Assembly (NCBI RefSeq): GCF_016584665.1
Contig: NZ_BBJB01000054.1
Location: forward strand, 1 to 64,000
Reading direction: 5' to 3'
Origin: Pseudanabaena sp. lw0831
GTDB taxonomy: Bacteria > Cyanobacteriota > Cyanobacteriia > Pseudanabaenales > Pseudanabaenaceae
Length of the DNA stretch: 64,000 nt
Numbering within the stretch: the stretch's first letter is position 1; every line of letters begins with the position of its first letter. Of the stretch, positions 24,786-33,349 are shown piece by piece. The notes under the pieces were generated by a model. The model made no database searches. It was not told the DNA's origin and was given only the letters and a program-made list of their open reading frames with translations. The translations under genes and the position numbers were made by a program.

Positions 24786-25763
24786 TTAATGCTTTGTCTC
24801 GCGCATGGCTAAAAATTCGCGAATTTGTCGATCGCTTGGTTGAGCAGCGATCGCACCCATACTTAGTGTAGTTAACGCACCTGCGGCGCAGGCATAAGCG
24901 ATCGCTTCATCGGCAAACTTAGGATCGAGCAGATGGGTAAGCGGACGGTGATAAATCTTATGAATAAAGGCAGCTAGAAAAGCATCCCCCGCCCCAGTTG
25001 TATCAATCGAATGCACAGGAAAAACGGCATGTTTGTCCTGACGTTCGCCCAAATAGTAGCGACAATCTTTGTCGCCATTGGTGAGTAAAATTCCTTCGAG
25101 ATGGCTATAGGCTTGAGAGATCGCGGCGGGACTAGTGAGACGAAATAGTAACTTTGCCTCATCCTCGGTCATCTTCAAGAAATCGGTGTACTTCAGCAAG
25201 ACAGGCAATAGTTTGGCAACCTGCTCAGGATTTTTCCAGAACATCGCCCGCCAATTGACATCAACTACCACCTTTACAAAGTTCTCTTCCGCTAGCTTCA
25301 AAGCGCGACCGATCGCTCTAGAGGTATGTGGATTGGATAAGCCTAATGTACCTAACACCAAAAAATTCGCATCAGCAAATAAATGCTCAGGCAAATGCTC
25401 GGCAGACATCAAGGTGTCTGCATATACAGTTTGGGAATCACCATTAAAGCGAGCAAAACTGCGATCTCCTTGAGCATCGCGGGTGACATATACCTCGCGA
25501 GTAGTTGCTTCAGGATGCACTTGCACGCCTGAAGTTTCCACACCTGATGCTCCCAACTGTTTGAGCAAATCAGTCCCTGCAGCATCTTGACCAACGCAGC
25601 TAATTAAGCTGACTGGTGTTCCCAGTTTGGCTAACCCACAGGCAACATTGGCAGGTGCTCCGCCAAAATATGGCTTCCAAGAGCTAACTTGCTCATAGGG
25701 AGCACCAATATCTTCAGCTATTTGATCGATTAAAACTTCGCCAAGACAAATTACACGCGGCAT
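24786..25763 (-). CDS. PfkB family sugar kinase (fructokinase-like)
   Basis: 325 aa ribokinase fold. GEVLIDQI at the start, FGGAPANVACGLAKLG (about 29-44) and the C-terminal anion-hole motif DTTGAGDAFLAAF (catalytic Asp) are intact. The sequence is closest in feel to bacterial fructokinases, which phosphorylate fructose to fructose-6-phosphate; substrate assignment is inference. It starts 8 bp after the cyanophycin synthetase stop, so the two are probably co-transcribed, an unusual partner for cphA. Confidence 0.85.
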   Translation of the reverse strand: MPRVICLGEVLIDQIAEDIGAPYEQVSSWKPYFGGAPANVACGLAKLGTPVSLISCVGQDAAGTDLLKQLGASGVETSGVQVHPEATTREVYVTRDAQGDRSFARFNGDSQTVYADTLMSAEHLPEHLFADANFLVLGTLGLSNPHTSRAIGRALKLAEENFVKVVVDVNWRAMFWKNPEQVAKLLPVLLKYTDFLKMTEDEAKLLFRLTSPAAISQAYSHLEGILLTNGDKDCRYYLGERQDKHAVFPVHSIDTTGAGDAFLAAFIHKIYHRPLTHLLDPKFADEAIAYACAAGALTTLSMGAIAAQPSDRQIREFLAMRETKH

Positions 25764-25771
25764 AGCTGACT

Positions 25772-28369
25772 TTACGACGACATTTTGGACTTTCGCGATT
25801 CAATAATAGCAATAGCTGAATCCACTTTGTCTGGGAATATCACAACTAAACTACTTTGAGGGGCGCTATCCAAGGCAGCCGTGATGGCTTCCGATTCGTC
25901 AAGAATTGTAATACAGGGGATGCTGGCATTCACTTCTTCGATACCCTGACGCAGCAGATCCGCAACCACACGCGGGGCACGTCCTCGCAAATCTTTATCT
26001 TCTTTAATAAAAATGCGACTGAACATTTGGGCGGCTAATTGCCCTAGCTCAATGATGTCCTCATCACGCCGATCGCCAGGTGCGCCAATTACGCCGATCG
26101 CTTCACCTTCCCATTTCTGGATAAAGTCAGCGATCGCTTTAAATCCCGCAGGATTGTGAGCATAATCGACCAAGGCATGATACTTACCCAAATCAAATAA
26201 ATTCATCCGTCCAGGGGTTTGCTCGCTCGAAGCCACAAATGTGGCAAGCCCTTGACGAATCTCTTCAATCTGCACGTCTTGGCAGAAGGCGACTAAACTT
26301 GCGGCAAGAGAATTTTGGATGTTGAAGGCCGCGCGACCGCCAAGGGTCAGGGGTACATTGACAGCTTCTTCGATTCGTAGTTTCCAATCACCTTTTAAGA
26401 TAGTTAGATAGCCTTCTTCATATACTGCGGCAAGTCCACCTTGTTCGATATGAGATTTGATTAAAAGACTCTCAGGATCCATGCTGAAGTAAGCAACCGT
26501 TGCATCCACTTCTTTTGCCATGGCAACAACCAATGGATCATCCGCATTCAGTACAGCATAGCCACTTGGCAACGTTGTTTTGACAACTACGCTCTTGAGC
26601 CTTGCCAGATCTTCAATTGTGTCAATATCCCCAATACCAAGATGATCGGCGGCTACGTTCATCACCACACCCACATCGCTGCCATCAAAGCCTAATCCCG
26701 ATCTCAAAAGCCCGCCTCTAGCTGTTTCTAGGATCGCCACTTCAACGGTAGGATCGCGCAGGATTACTTGGGCGCTATAGGGGCCAGTAGTATCGCCTTT
26801 TTCAACCAAACATTCGCCAATGTAAATCCCATCGGTAGTGGTATAACCTACTCGTTTGCCAGTTTGCTTGAAGATATGAGCAATTAGTCGAGTAGTAGTA
26901 GTTTTACCATTTGTCCCTGTGATCGCCACGATTGGTATTCTTGTAGGCGCTCCAGCAGGGAATAGCATATCGATTACTGGAGCCGCTACATTGCGAGGTG
27001 TGCCAATACTCGGAGCCGTATGCATTCTGAACCCAGGAGCCGCATTTACCTCCACGATCGCCCCATCGACTTGACGTACAGGCAAAGAGATATCTTCAGT
27101 GACCATATCGATCCCCGCAATATCTAGACCGATAATTCTTGCCACGCGCTCTGCTAGCCAGATATTTTCAGGGTGAATCTCGTCTGTACGATCAACCGAT
27201 ACGCCACCTGTACTTAAGTTTGCAGTAGCTTTGAGATAACAAATTTGCCCATTAGGCGGTACGGATTCCAGCGTAAATCCTTGTCTAGTAAGGATATCTA
27301 TGCTGGTGCGATCGATCTCGATGCGGGTCAAGACATTGTCATGACCATCGCCACGACGAGGATCTTGGTTAGTAATTTCAATCAGTTGCGAAATTGTGGA
27401 AACGCCATCCCCTGTGACATTGGCAGGAACGCGCTCGGCAACAGCTACAAATTTGCCATTGATCACCAATATGCGATGGTCTCGCCCTGTATGAAATCGT
27501 TCGATAATTACTTCTTCGGATACTTCTTGCGCCATGTCAAAGGCATCCATCGACTCTTTGATGCTGCGGATATCAATCGTGATCCCACGCCCATGATTGC
27601 CATTTAAGGGCTTGATTACAATCGGAAAGCCGCCGACTTCGGCGATCGCATCTTCTAGATATTTAGGCGATCGGATCGTTGTACCCCTCGGCACTGGCAC
27701 ACCCGAAGCCCGTAAAATGCTCTTTGTCCCTTCCTTGTCGCAGGCTAGCTCAACCGCTAAGATCCCCGTTTTATTCGACAAAGTTGCCTGAATACGACTC
27801 TGATGCACCCCATACCCAAGCTGGATCATTGCGCGGCTACCCAACTCTAACCAAGGAATATTTTGGGCTTTAGCTTCGGCAACAATCGACTCGGTACTTG
27901 GACCTAATTGACCATCAAGACGAATATCTCTTAAATCCTTGAGGTCCTCTTGTAACTCAGTAGTTGCATAGGTTCCTGTTTCCAGAATACTAGTACATAT
28001 TCTTACTGCTGCACGTGCTGCATAGCGCCCTGCACCTTCGGTTTGATACTCAAACACGACTTGATAGACATTTTTTTCAACGGTTTGTCTAATTGCCCCG
28101 AAGTCAACCTTCATGCCGACATAGCCTTGCAGAGCGATCGCAATATCTTTAACAATTCCTGCCAAAAAGTCAGAATCACTAATATCTGGTCGCTGCGCGA
28201 TGTCTTTCCCCGCTAGACTTGGCAAAACTTTACATAAATTTTGATGAAAGCTAGTTCGTTGTACTTGAAAATCCTCTAAATCTAATCGCACAACTACAAG
28301 CTGATGTCGTTGGATACTCCAATAATTTGAACCACGTAATGTCTGGATTTTGAGAATTTTCATAGTCAA
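25772..28369 (-). CDS. cphA: Cyanophycin synthetase
   Basis: 865 aa, the usual length. An N-terminal domain (1-160), an ATP-grasp domain (about 210-470, with VIKPLNGNHGRGITI) and a Mur-ligase-like domain (P-loop GTNGKT at 485-490, then DYAHNPAGF) follow in order. CphA extends an Asp backbone and adds Arg side chains to make the nitrogen store cyanophycin. Motifs look complete. The usual neighbour cphB (cyanophycinase) is not in the window; instead a PfkB kinase follows after 8 bp. The ATG at 28369 (MTMKILKIQTL) is the standard N-terminus. Confidence 0.95.
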   Translation of the reverse strand: MTMKILKIQTLRGSNYWSIQRHQLVVVRLDLEDFQVQRTSFHQNLCKVLPSLAGKDIAQRPDISDSDFLAGIVKDIAIALQGYVGMKVDFGAIRQTVEKNVYQVVFEYQTEGAGRYAARAAVRICTSILETGTYATTELQEDLKDLRDIRLDGQLGPSTESIVAEAKAQNIPWLELGSRAMIQLGYGVHQSRIQATLSNKTGILAVELACDKEGTKSILRASGVPVPRGTTIRSPKYLEDAIAEVGGFPIVIKPLNGNHGRGITIDIRSIKESMDAFDMAQEVSEEVIIERFHTGRDHRILVINGKFVAVAERVPANVTGDGVSTISQLIEITNQDPRRGDGHDNVLTRIEIDRTSIDILTRQGFTLESVPPNGQICYLKATANLSTGGVSVDRTDEIHPENIWLAERVARIIGLDIAGIDMVTEDISLPVRQVDGAIVEVNAAPGFRMHTAPSIGTPRNVAAPVIDMLFPAGAPTRIPIVAITGTNGKTTTTRLIAHIFKQTGKRVGYTTTDGIYIGECLVEKGDTTGPYSAQVILRDPTVEVAILETARGGLLRSGLGFDGSDVGVVMNVAADHLGIGDIDTIEDLARLKSVVVKTTLPSGYAVLNADDPLVVAMAKEVDATVAYFSMDPESLLIKSHIEQGGLAAVYEEGYLTILKGDWKLRIEEAVNVPLTLGGRAAFNIQNSLAASLVAFCQDVQIEEIRQGLATFVASSEQTPGRMNLFDLGKYHALVDYAHNPAGFKAIADFIQKWEGEAIGVIGAPGDRRDEDIIELGQLAAQMFSRIFIKEDKDLRGRAPRVVADLLRQGIEEVNASIPCITILDESEAITAALDSAPQSSLVVIFPDKVDSAIAIIESRKSKMSS

Positions 28370-28531
28370 GCTTTTTTAAAGGTGCATCCAATGCCTAAAT
28401 GTCCAGTATCTAATCGTAGCGATCTTGTGGATCTTTATTTTGTATAAATTGAACCAAAATCAGATTGATTAATCACAATTCATCAGCGTGTTAGGTGATT
28501 TCCACACAATTAAGTTGCCAAGCAGAATGTA

Positions 28532-28556
28532 GTAGGGTGGGCATTGCCCACCTTAC
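28532..28556. repeat. GGTGGGC-ATT-GCCCACC stem-loop
   Basis: Arms 28532-28542 and 28546-28556, one mismatch, loop ATT. It shares its core with 16448-16496 and 57978-58008. It lies 6 bp past the GNAT gene end. Confidence 0.7.
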
Positions 28557-28561
28557 ATTAT

Positions 28562-29737
28562 TTAAAGTGACTCATCGGTATGCTGATGTTGTTGAGGTAA
28601 AGTCTCAATTCTGCCAGGAATTGGCTTTTGGGTGGGTTGTAATCCTGACAACATGCGTGAAAGTTGCAATCCATCGAGCACAGTTTTAGTCTCACGAATT
28701 TTGTGCCAAACCGATCGCGCCATCAACAAGGAATGCCCTTGGCGCTGGGCATGAATTCCTTCTAAATAATCTTCACGTTCTGGTTGATAATCTGCTGATG
28801 ACAGTTGCAAGCTGACATTTTCGGTTAATTTCTCAGAAGATTGCTTAACGACAATTTGGGCAATTTGCGAAGTTAGTTCAGGATACAGCCATGTATAAGC
28901 AGGATGAACTGTAAGCTGGCAATGGTGAACCAGTTTTTCATCGGGCTGATTTACAGTCGGGCGCTGCAACAGCAAATAGAAGTAGCCGATCGCCGCTTTG
29001 CGTTGTGGCTCATAGACGTAGCCCGATACATCTTGCAAATGATTGATCAGCAATGAACTGTGATTGACCAGTTTGTCGATAGTCTTTGCCCGAAAATCAT
29101 CGACGTTGAGATCGTAAACTTGACGAATATGTGGGGGCATCGCAGCTGTATCAAGTTGATAAAGCAAGCTGGCATCAGCATTACTGACAGGCATCAAATT
29201 TGGCAGGTCAGGAGAGTGCTGAGCAAGTTCGAGCAGACTTGCCGTATCAATCTCCCAATCTGTGAACTGAGCCAGTGGTTGGAATCCATTTTGACGATAG
29301 AGAGCGATCGTATCTTTTTGGTTAATATCAACCTGTAATACCCAAGTTCGCGCTTCTAGACAAGATTCTAGGCAATAGCGAATCAGTTGTGTGCCGACGT
29401 TGTGTTGACCATTCTGTGCTTCTGGCAAAACCACAACTCGATCGATCTGCCAAGTACTACTGTTGTTATTAAAAGGTGAAACCCGAATAAAGCCTTGGAT
29501 GATGCCATTAGATTCAGATACATAGGCTCGTACATAGGGCTTGAGGAGGGTTTGCACAGGCGCAGGCAACCAACTGGCTAGCTGGTGCAAGCTGATTTTT
29601 TGGCGGCTGCGACAACCACTGAGATCGCTAACCGCAATCTGTTCGAGATCATTGGGGGATGCGAATCGCTGAATGATCTCTAAGTCGCGGTGTTGGAGCG
29701 GACGGATTGTGTTACCAAGCACTGGAAAAGGTTGCAT
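28562..29737 (-). CDS. GNAT family N-acetyltransferase
   Basis: 391 aa, about twice the length of a simple GNAT domain. The N-terminal half contains the acetyl-CoA fold: RVVVLPEAQNGQHNVGTQLI and VLQVDINQKDTIALYRQNGFQ. The C-terminal half looks like a degenerate second GNAT repeat without a clear acetyl-CoA motif. The substrate is unknown. The gene is divergent from nothing close and ends just before a stem-loop. Confidence 0.75.
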   Translation of the reverse strand: MQPFPVLGNTIRPLQHRDLEIIQRFASPNDLEQIAVSDLSGCRSRQKISLHQLASWLPAPVQTLLKPYVRAYVSESNGIIQGFIRVSPFNNNSSTWQIDRVVVLPEAQNGQHNVGTQLIRYCLESCLEARTWVLQVDINQKDTIALYRQNGFQPLAQFTDWEIDTASLLELAQHSPDLPNLMPVSNADASLLYQLDTAAMPPHIRQVYDLNVDDFRAKTIDKLVNHSSLLINHLQDVSGYVYEPQRKAAIGYFYLLLQRPTVNQPDEKLVHHCQLTVHPAYTWLYPELTSQIAQIVVKQSSEKLTENVSLQLSSADYQPEREDYLEGIHAQRQGHSLLMARSVWHKIRETKTVLDGLQLSRMLSGLQPTQKPIPGRIETLPQQHQHTDESL

Positions 29738-29795
29738 AGCTGCTCATGCCAGAAAGGGAGTTGTAAGAACTCAGAAAAAACTGCTGAATAATTCG

Positions 29796-29878
29796 GCACA
29801 ATTAAAAAACCAGAGTCAGAATCTGTACCGCCCGCTGCGCGGGCGGTACAGATTTTTGAGTTTTATATTTAATTGTGC
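29796..29878 (-). mobile_element. 83-bp MITE-like repeat, copy A
   Basis: Terminal inverted repeats GCACAATTAAA / TTTAATTGTGC surround a central hairpin (29820-29835 and 29839-29854). A second 83-bp copy in the opposite orientation lies at 54769-54851, clearly similar over its whole length. Confidence 0.75.
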
Positions 29879-29942
29879 TTAGCTACTTGCTTATGATTTT
29901 AATACATATTCTATTAATGTCGTCTTGATGTGCTGCCTTTTC

Positions 29943-30779
29943 TTAAGAACAGGAAAAAGTCCGATGTTGCAGAGATGGCATCTGACGGCGAATTTGGTCA
30001 ATGCGCGAAGGCTGAATCTCGGCGATCGCTACACCAATGCGATCGCCCGCATCGGCTAGGACAATTCCCCAAGGATCGACGATCATCGCGTGACCATGAG
30101 ACTGACGGCGCGGCGTATGCATACCCACTTGAGCAGGGGCGATCACATAGCATGTATTCTCAATTGCTCTGGCTTGCAATAAAACTTGCCAATGATCTTT
30201 GCCAGTAAAAGCCGTAAAAGCCGCAGGCACAAACAAGATATTTGCACCATTTTGAGATAAATGGCGATAAAGCTCTGGGAATCTCACGTCATAGCAAACT
30301 GATAGCCCCAAGTTGCCATATTTCTCAGACATATATACAGGTGGAGATTCAGTTCCTGCCAGTACCGTAGCCGACTCCTGATAAGTATTGCCATCGGGGA
30401 GATTTACATCAAAAAGATGCATCTTGCGATAACGCGCTAGTTCTTCACCTTCACGCCCAATCAGCAGCGCCGTGTTGTACATCTTGATCGGCGATGAATT
30501 GCTGCGCGTAGCTACTGGTACGGGAAAACCACCACCAAGTAACAAGATTTGATAGCGTTGAGCGATCGTAATTAAAAACTTTTCGCTCTTTTCTGCAATT
30601 TCTGTAGCAATGCTTGTCTTTTCGCTCTCATCACCTAAAAACGAAAAGTTTTCGGGTAGACAAACTAGTTCTGCACCTCGATTAACTGCCAGTTGGATCA
30701 AATCTTCTGCTTGCGCAAGATTTTTATCTACATCAGAGACACTGGTCATTTGTACGGCAGCCGCCAAATATGACTTCAT
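29943..30779 (-). CDS. Carbon-nitrogen hydrolase (nitrilase / deaminated glutathione amidase-like)
   Basis: 278 aa. The catalytic triad is visible: Glu43 in CLPENFSFLG, Lys118 in YRKMHLFDVN and Cys161 in SVCYDVRFPELYR. The latter two motifs are typical of the Nit1/NitC branch, which removes deaminated glutathione; activity on that substrate is inferred. It has the standard length. No operon partner is obvious. Confidence 0.88.
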   Translation of the reverse strand: MKSYLAAAVQMTSVSDVDKNLAQAEDLIQLAVNRGAELVCLPENFSFLGDESEKTSIATEIAEKSEKFLITIAQRYQILLLGGGFPVPVATRSNSSPIKMYNTALLIGREGEELARYRKMHLFDVNLPDGNTYQESATVLAGTESPPVYMSEKYGNLGLSVCYDVRFPELYRHLSQNGANILFVPAAFTAFTGKDHWQVLLQARAIENTCYVIAPAQVGMHTPRRQSHGHAMIVDPWGIVLADAGDRIGVAIAEIQPSRIDQIRRQMPSLQHRTFSCS

Positions 30780-30877
30780 TTCAATCCTTAAAACTTTCCC
30801 GCATAAATTCTGATGTGCTGTAAAGCACTAACTTAGATTACCGTGCTATAGCGCTAGTGTTGCTATTTTTTATTTTT

Positions 30878-30910
30878 AAAGAAAGGCGGCGCTTTGCGCC
30901 GCCTCTCTTT
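30878..30910. repeat. GGCGC-tip stem-loop upstream of phoU end
   Basis: Arms 30878-30892 and 30896-30910, one mismatch, loop TTT. The right side continues as TTTTGGGTT, echoing the AAACCCAAA arms of other copies. It lies 5 bp after the PhoU gene. Confidence 0.7.
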
Positions 30911-30914
30911 TGGG

Positions 30915-31589
30915 TTAGCAAAGCTTGCCAGTGACAATATAAGCAACTCGCTGCCCCACATTAGCTGCATGATCTGCCATGCGCTCTAAATGATGAATTG
31001 CCAATACCATCAGCATTACAGGTTCCATTGGCTCTCCACCAAATAGTTTTTGGGAAGCTAGTAAGTTATAGATTTGCTTGTAGTCGTCGTCAACAGCATC
31101 ATCCTTGATCTTAATTTGCAGACCAATATTTTCATCAAGGTTAGCTAGTGCTTCTAAACTCATGGCAAGCATGGCTCGACAGCGATTGGACATTACTTGC
31201 AATTCGCCGAGATAGGGAGATGGAGGATAAGTAAAAAGCTTAATGGCAATATCCCCAAGATTCTCAGCGTAGTCGCCAATCCGTTCAATATCGCGGATCA
31301 GTTGCATCAAGGCACTGAGTAATCTAATATCGCGAGCAACTGGCGACTGTAAGGTGATCAATTCAATGCAATCGATTTCAATTTGGCGATAGATTTGATC
31401 GATTTGTTTGTCTTGAGGATCAATACGAGTTGCGGCTTCCAGATCGCGCTCAAATAAAGCTGCATGAGCTAAGAGGAATGAATTTTCGACAAGCGCTCCC
31501 ATTCGTAAAGAATCTTGTTCTAGGCGATGCAGTTGGCGTTCAAATTCGCTCCTTGTTCGTTTCTGACTTAGATATGAAGTTTCGTTCAT
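30915..31589 (-). CDS. phoU: Phosphate uptake regulator PhoU
   Basis: 224 aa made of two three-helix bundles. The repeated metal-binding signature is visible: RDIRLLSALMQLIRDIERIGDYAEN and a second MVLAIHHLERMADHAANVGQ (E/DxxxD). PhoU lowers PstSCAB phosphate uptake and signals to the Pho histidine kinase. No pst or pho genes are next to it. Its promoter region holds an AT-rich palindrome at 31624-31639. Confidence 0.92.
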   Translation of the reverse strand: MNETSYLSQKRTRSEFERQLHRLEQDSLRMGALVENSFLLAHAALFERDLEAATRIDPQDKQIDQIYRQIEIDCIELITLQSPVARDIRLLSALMQLIRDIERIGDYAENLGDIAIKLFTYPPSPYLGELQVMSNRCRAMLAMSLEALANLDENIGLQIKIKDDAVDDDYKQIYNLLASQKLFGGEPMEPVMLMVLAIHHLERMADHAANVGQRVAYIVTGKLC

Positions 31590-31623
31590 TGGCTCCCACC
31601 AAATTGAATGGGATGTAAAGAAA

Positions 31624-31639
31624 ACGATATATATATCGT
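31624..31639. promoter_or_regulatory. AT-rich palindrome upstream of phoU
   Basis: Perfect palindrome ACGATATATATATCGT, 35 bp before the phoU start, with a further ATATATCGTTA at 31651-31662. It could be an operator. Confidence 0.4.
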
Positions 31640-31744
31640 GCGCTTGTCATAATATATCGTTACACAGATTGTAAATCTAGGCAGTATTTACAAATACTAT
31701 AAGAAAAAATAAGTGGGAACACAAAGTGCTGCCTCTTATTTTTC

Positions 31745-32206
31745 TTATTTAAAAACAGTTGTTTGAGCTAATTCAGAGGTTATAAGATCGCCATCTCCAT
31801 TAAATAAAACCAACGTGGTTGAAGAATTTTGCTCAAAGCCAATCTGCTCGTAAAATTTTTGCTGATGGGTGGTCATCAAATAAACACGCTCAACATCACA
31901 AACATTAGGATGCGCCAACACTGTTTGGACTAACTTCCGACCTAAGCCTGCACCCCGATATGCAGGATCGATCACCACATCCCAAATTGTCGCTCGATAA
32001 ATACCATCACTGGTGGCGCGAGCATGTCCAATTAATTTTTGTTCATCCCACACAGTCACGACTGGCTTGGAGTTAGAGATCGCGATCGCCAATCCCGCCA
32101 AGGTACGTTCCTTTGCCCAAAATGCTCCTAGTCGAAATAATCCTTGTAACTGTTCTAAATCGACTTCTTCGTGGCGATCGCTAAAGCGAATGTGGCGATG
32201 ATCCAT
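31745..32206 (-). CDS. GNAT family N-acetyltransferase
   Basis: About 153-aa single-domain GNAT. The acetyl-CoA loop is seen in YRGAGLGRKLVQTVL (Gxx-type loop about 100-114), preceded by IWDVVIDP and followed by VYLMTTHQQKFYEQIGF. The substrate is unknown; similar cyanobacterial and plastid proteins exist. ATG 32206 (MDHRHIRFSD) has a GGAAAAG ribosome-binding-like site; ATG 32224 would add six residues. Confidence 0.82.
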   Translation of the reverse strand: MDHRHIRFSDRHEEVDLEQLQGLFRLGAFWAKERTLAGLAIAISNSKPVVTVWDEQKLIGHARATSDGIYRATIWDVVIDPAYRGAGLGRKLVQTVLAHPNVCDVERVYLMTTHQQKFYEQIGFEQNSSTTLVLFNGDGDLITSELAQTTVFK

Positions 32207-32301
32207 ATGCTTGCTTTTCCGCATTGATTAACCCATTTTGAATAAGGTTTACACACTACCGATTCCATCAATGTATCTATTTTTGCTAGAACCTATTTTG
32301 T

Positions 32302-32352
32302 GCTTACAAATTAAAAAGAGGGCGCAGCGCGCCCTCTTTTTAATTTGTAAGC
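32302..32352. terminator. GGCGC-tip stem-loop after desC
   Basis: Perfect 24-bp arms, 32302-32325 and 32329-32352, loop AGC. It starts 10 bp past the desaturase stop on the minus strand and ends in a T/A-rich tail. Confidence 0.75.
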
Positions 32353-32361
32353 GATAATTGA

Positions 32362-33225
32362 TTATTTACTAGGTTGCCAAGGCTCAGGTAAATAAACTTT
32401 TTTCGCCAAGCCAACTGCTTGCAGCAGATTGATTACGCCCCAAGTTGGATCGATTTCCCACCATTTCAAACCAGAACGTGCTGACTTAGGAAAAGCGTGA
32501 TGATTGTTGTGCCAGCCTTCGCCGTAGGTCAAAATTGCTGCCCACCAGAGGTTTGTGGAATGGTCGGGGGTTTCTGCAAAGTTTTTGTAACCCCATTTGT
32601 GGCAAGCCGAGTTGATTAACCAAGTGCTATGCCATAGAAATACTGAACGTACTGCCACACCGTAAACCAAGAATGATGCACCTAGCCCAGAGAAAACTTT
32701 TTCGCCAATTACATAAAGTAATGCTGCGAGTGGCACTTGTAACAATAGGAAGTAAACATCTAAAAACTTGTAGTAAGGATCGTTGGCAAGATCGGGTGCA
32801 AATTTACAGTAGTTAGAACGCTGAAAATGCTCAGGCTTGGAGTACATGATCCACATCATGTGGCTCCACCAAAAACCTTTGTTTGCCGAGTAGGGATCTT
32901 TTTGATTGTCTTCTGTAAAGCCGTGATGCTGACGATGTCCGCCCACCCAAAATACGGGACCACCTTGCAGCGCTAATGCACCGATTGTGGTGATGATGTA
33001 TTCCAACCACTGAGGCACTTGAAAGCTCCGATGGCTAAGTAAGCGATGATATCCTAAAGTAATACCGATGCTGCCAAATAACCAATGCAAGAAAACTGTA
33101 AGAATTACAGCTTGCCAAGAGAAGTAAAAAGGAGCAGCTAAGGCAGCGAGATGAAAAGCACTGAAGAAGGCGACATTTGTCCAGTTCAGTTTTTCAGTTG
33201 AGATGGCTTCAGTAGTGGCGGTCAT
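32362..33225 (-). CDS. desC: Acyl-lipid / acyl-CoA delta-9 desaturase
   Basis: About 287 aa integral membrane di-iron desaturase. Three His boxes: GYHRLLSH, HRQHH and EGWHNNHHAF, with four membrane segments between. This arrangement and the LGYHRLLSHRSFQVPQWL stretch mark the delta-9 (DesC) type that places the first double bond in membrane fatty acids. The ATG at 33225 (MTATTEAIS) is preferred over ATG 33267, because the longer form covers a probable operator. It is divergent from a TetR-integrase fusion gene that may control it. Confidence 0.88.
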   Translation of the reverse strand: MTATTEAISTEKLNWTNVAFFSAFHLAALAAPFYFSWQAVILTVFLHWLFGSIGITLGYHRLLSHRSFQVPQWLEYIITTIGALALQGGPVFWVGGHRQHHGFTEDNQKDPYSANKGFWWSHMMWIMYSKPEHFQRSNYCKFAPDLANDPYYKFLDVYFLLLQVPLAALLYVIGEKVFSGLGASFLVYGVAVRSVFLWHSTWLINSACHKWGYKNFAETPDHSTNLWWAAILTYGEGWHNNHHAFPKSARSGLKWWEIDPTWGVINLLQAVGLAKKVYLPEPWQPSK

Positions 33226-33256
33226 GAAATAACAACTTAGAGGGTGGTGAGGAGAT

Positions 33257-33271
33257 GCAAGTATCACTTAC
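33257..33271. promoter_or_regulatory. Operator-like palindrome, half-site 1
   Basis: GCAAGTATCACTTAC, imperfect copy of the perfect palindrome at 33309-33323, in the shared promoter of desC and the TetR-type gene. Centres are 52 bp apart. Confidence 0.55.
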
Positions 33272-33308
33272 AGTTAAGTATAAGTCTAACTGTTTTTTAA
33301 GCAATAAT

Positions 33309-33323
33309 GCAAGTAGCACTTGC
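33309..33323. promoter_or_regulatory. Operator-like palindrome, site 2
   Basis: GCAAGTAGCACTTGC, perfect 6-bp arms with a 3-bp centre. TetR-family proteins bind such palindromes, and the divergent TetR-type gene suggests auto- and cross-regulation. Confidence 0.6.
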
Positions 33324-33349
33324 AAATCATCTCAATGGTACATGCTCTC

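Noticed and set aside
29930-30208. Plus-strand ORF opposite the nitrilase gene
   Set aside because: It is a shadow of the nitrilase frame, without a plausible product.
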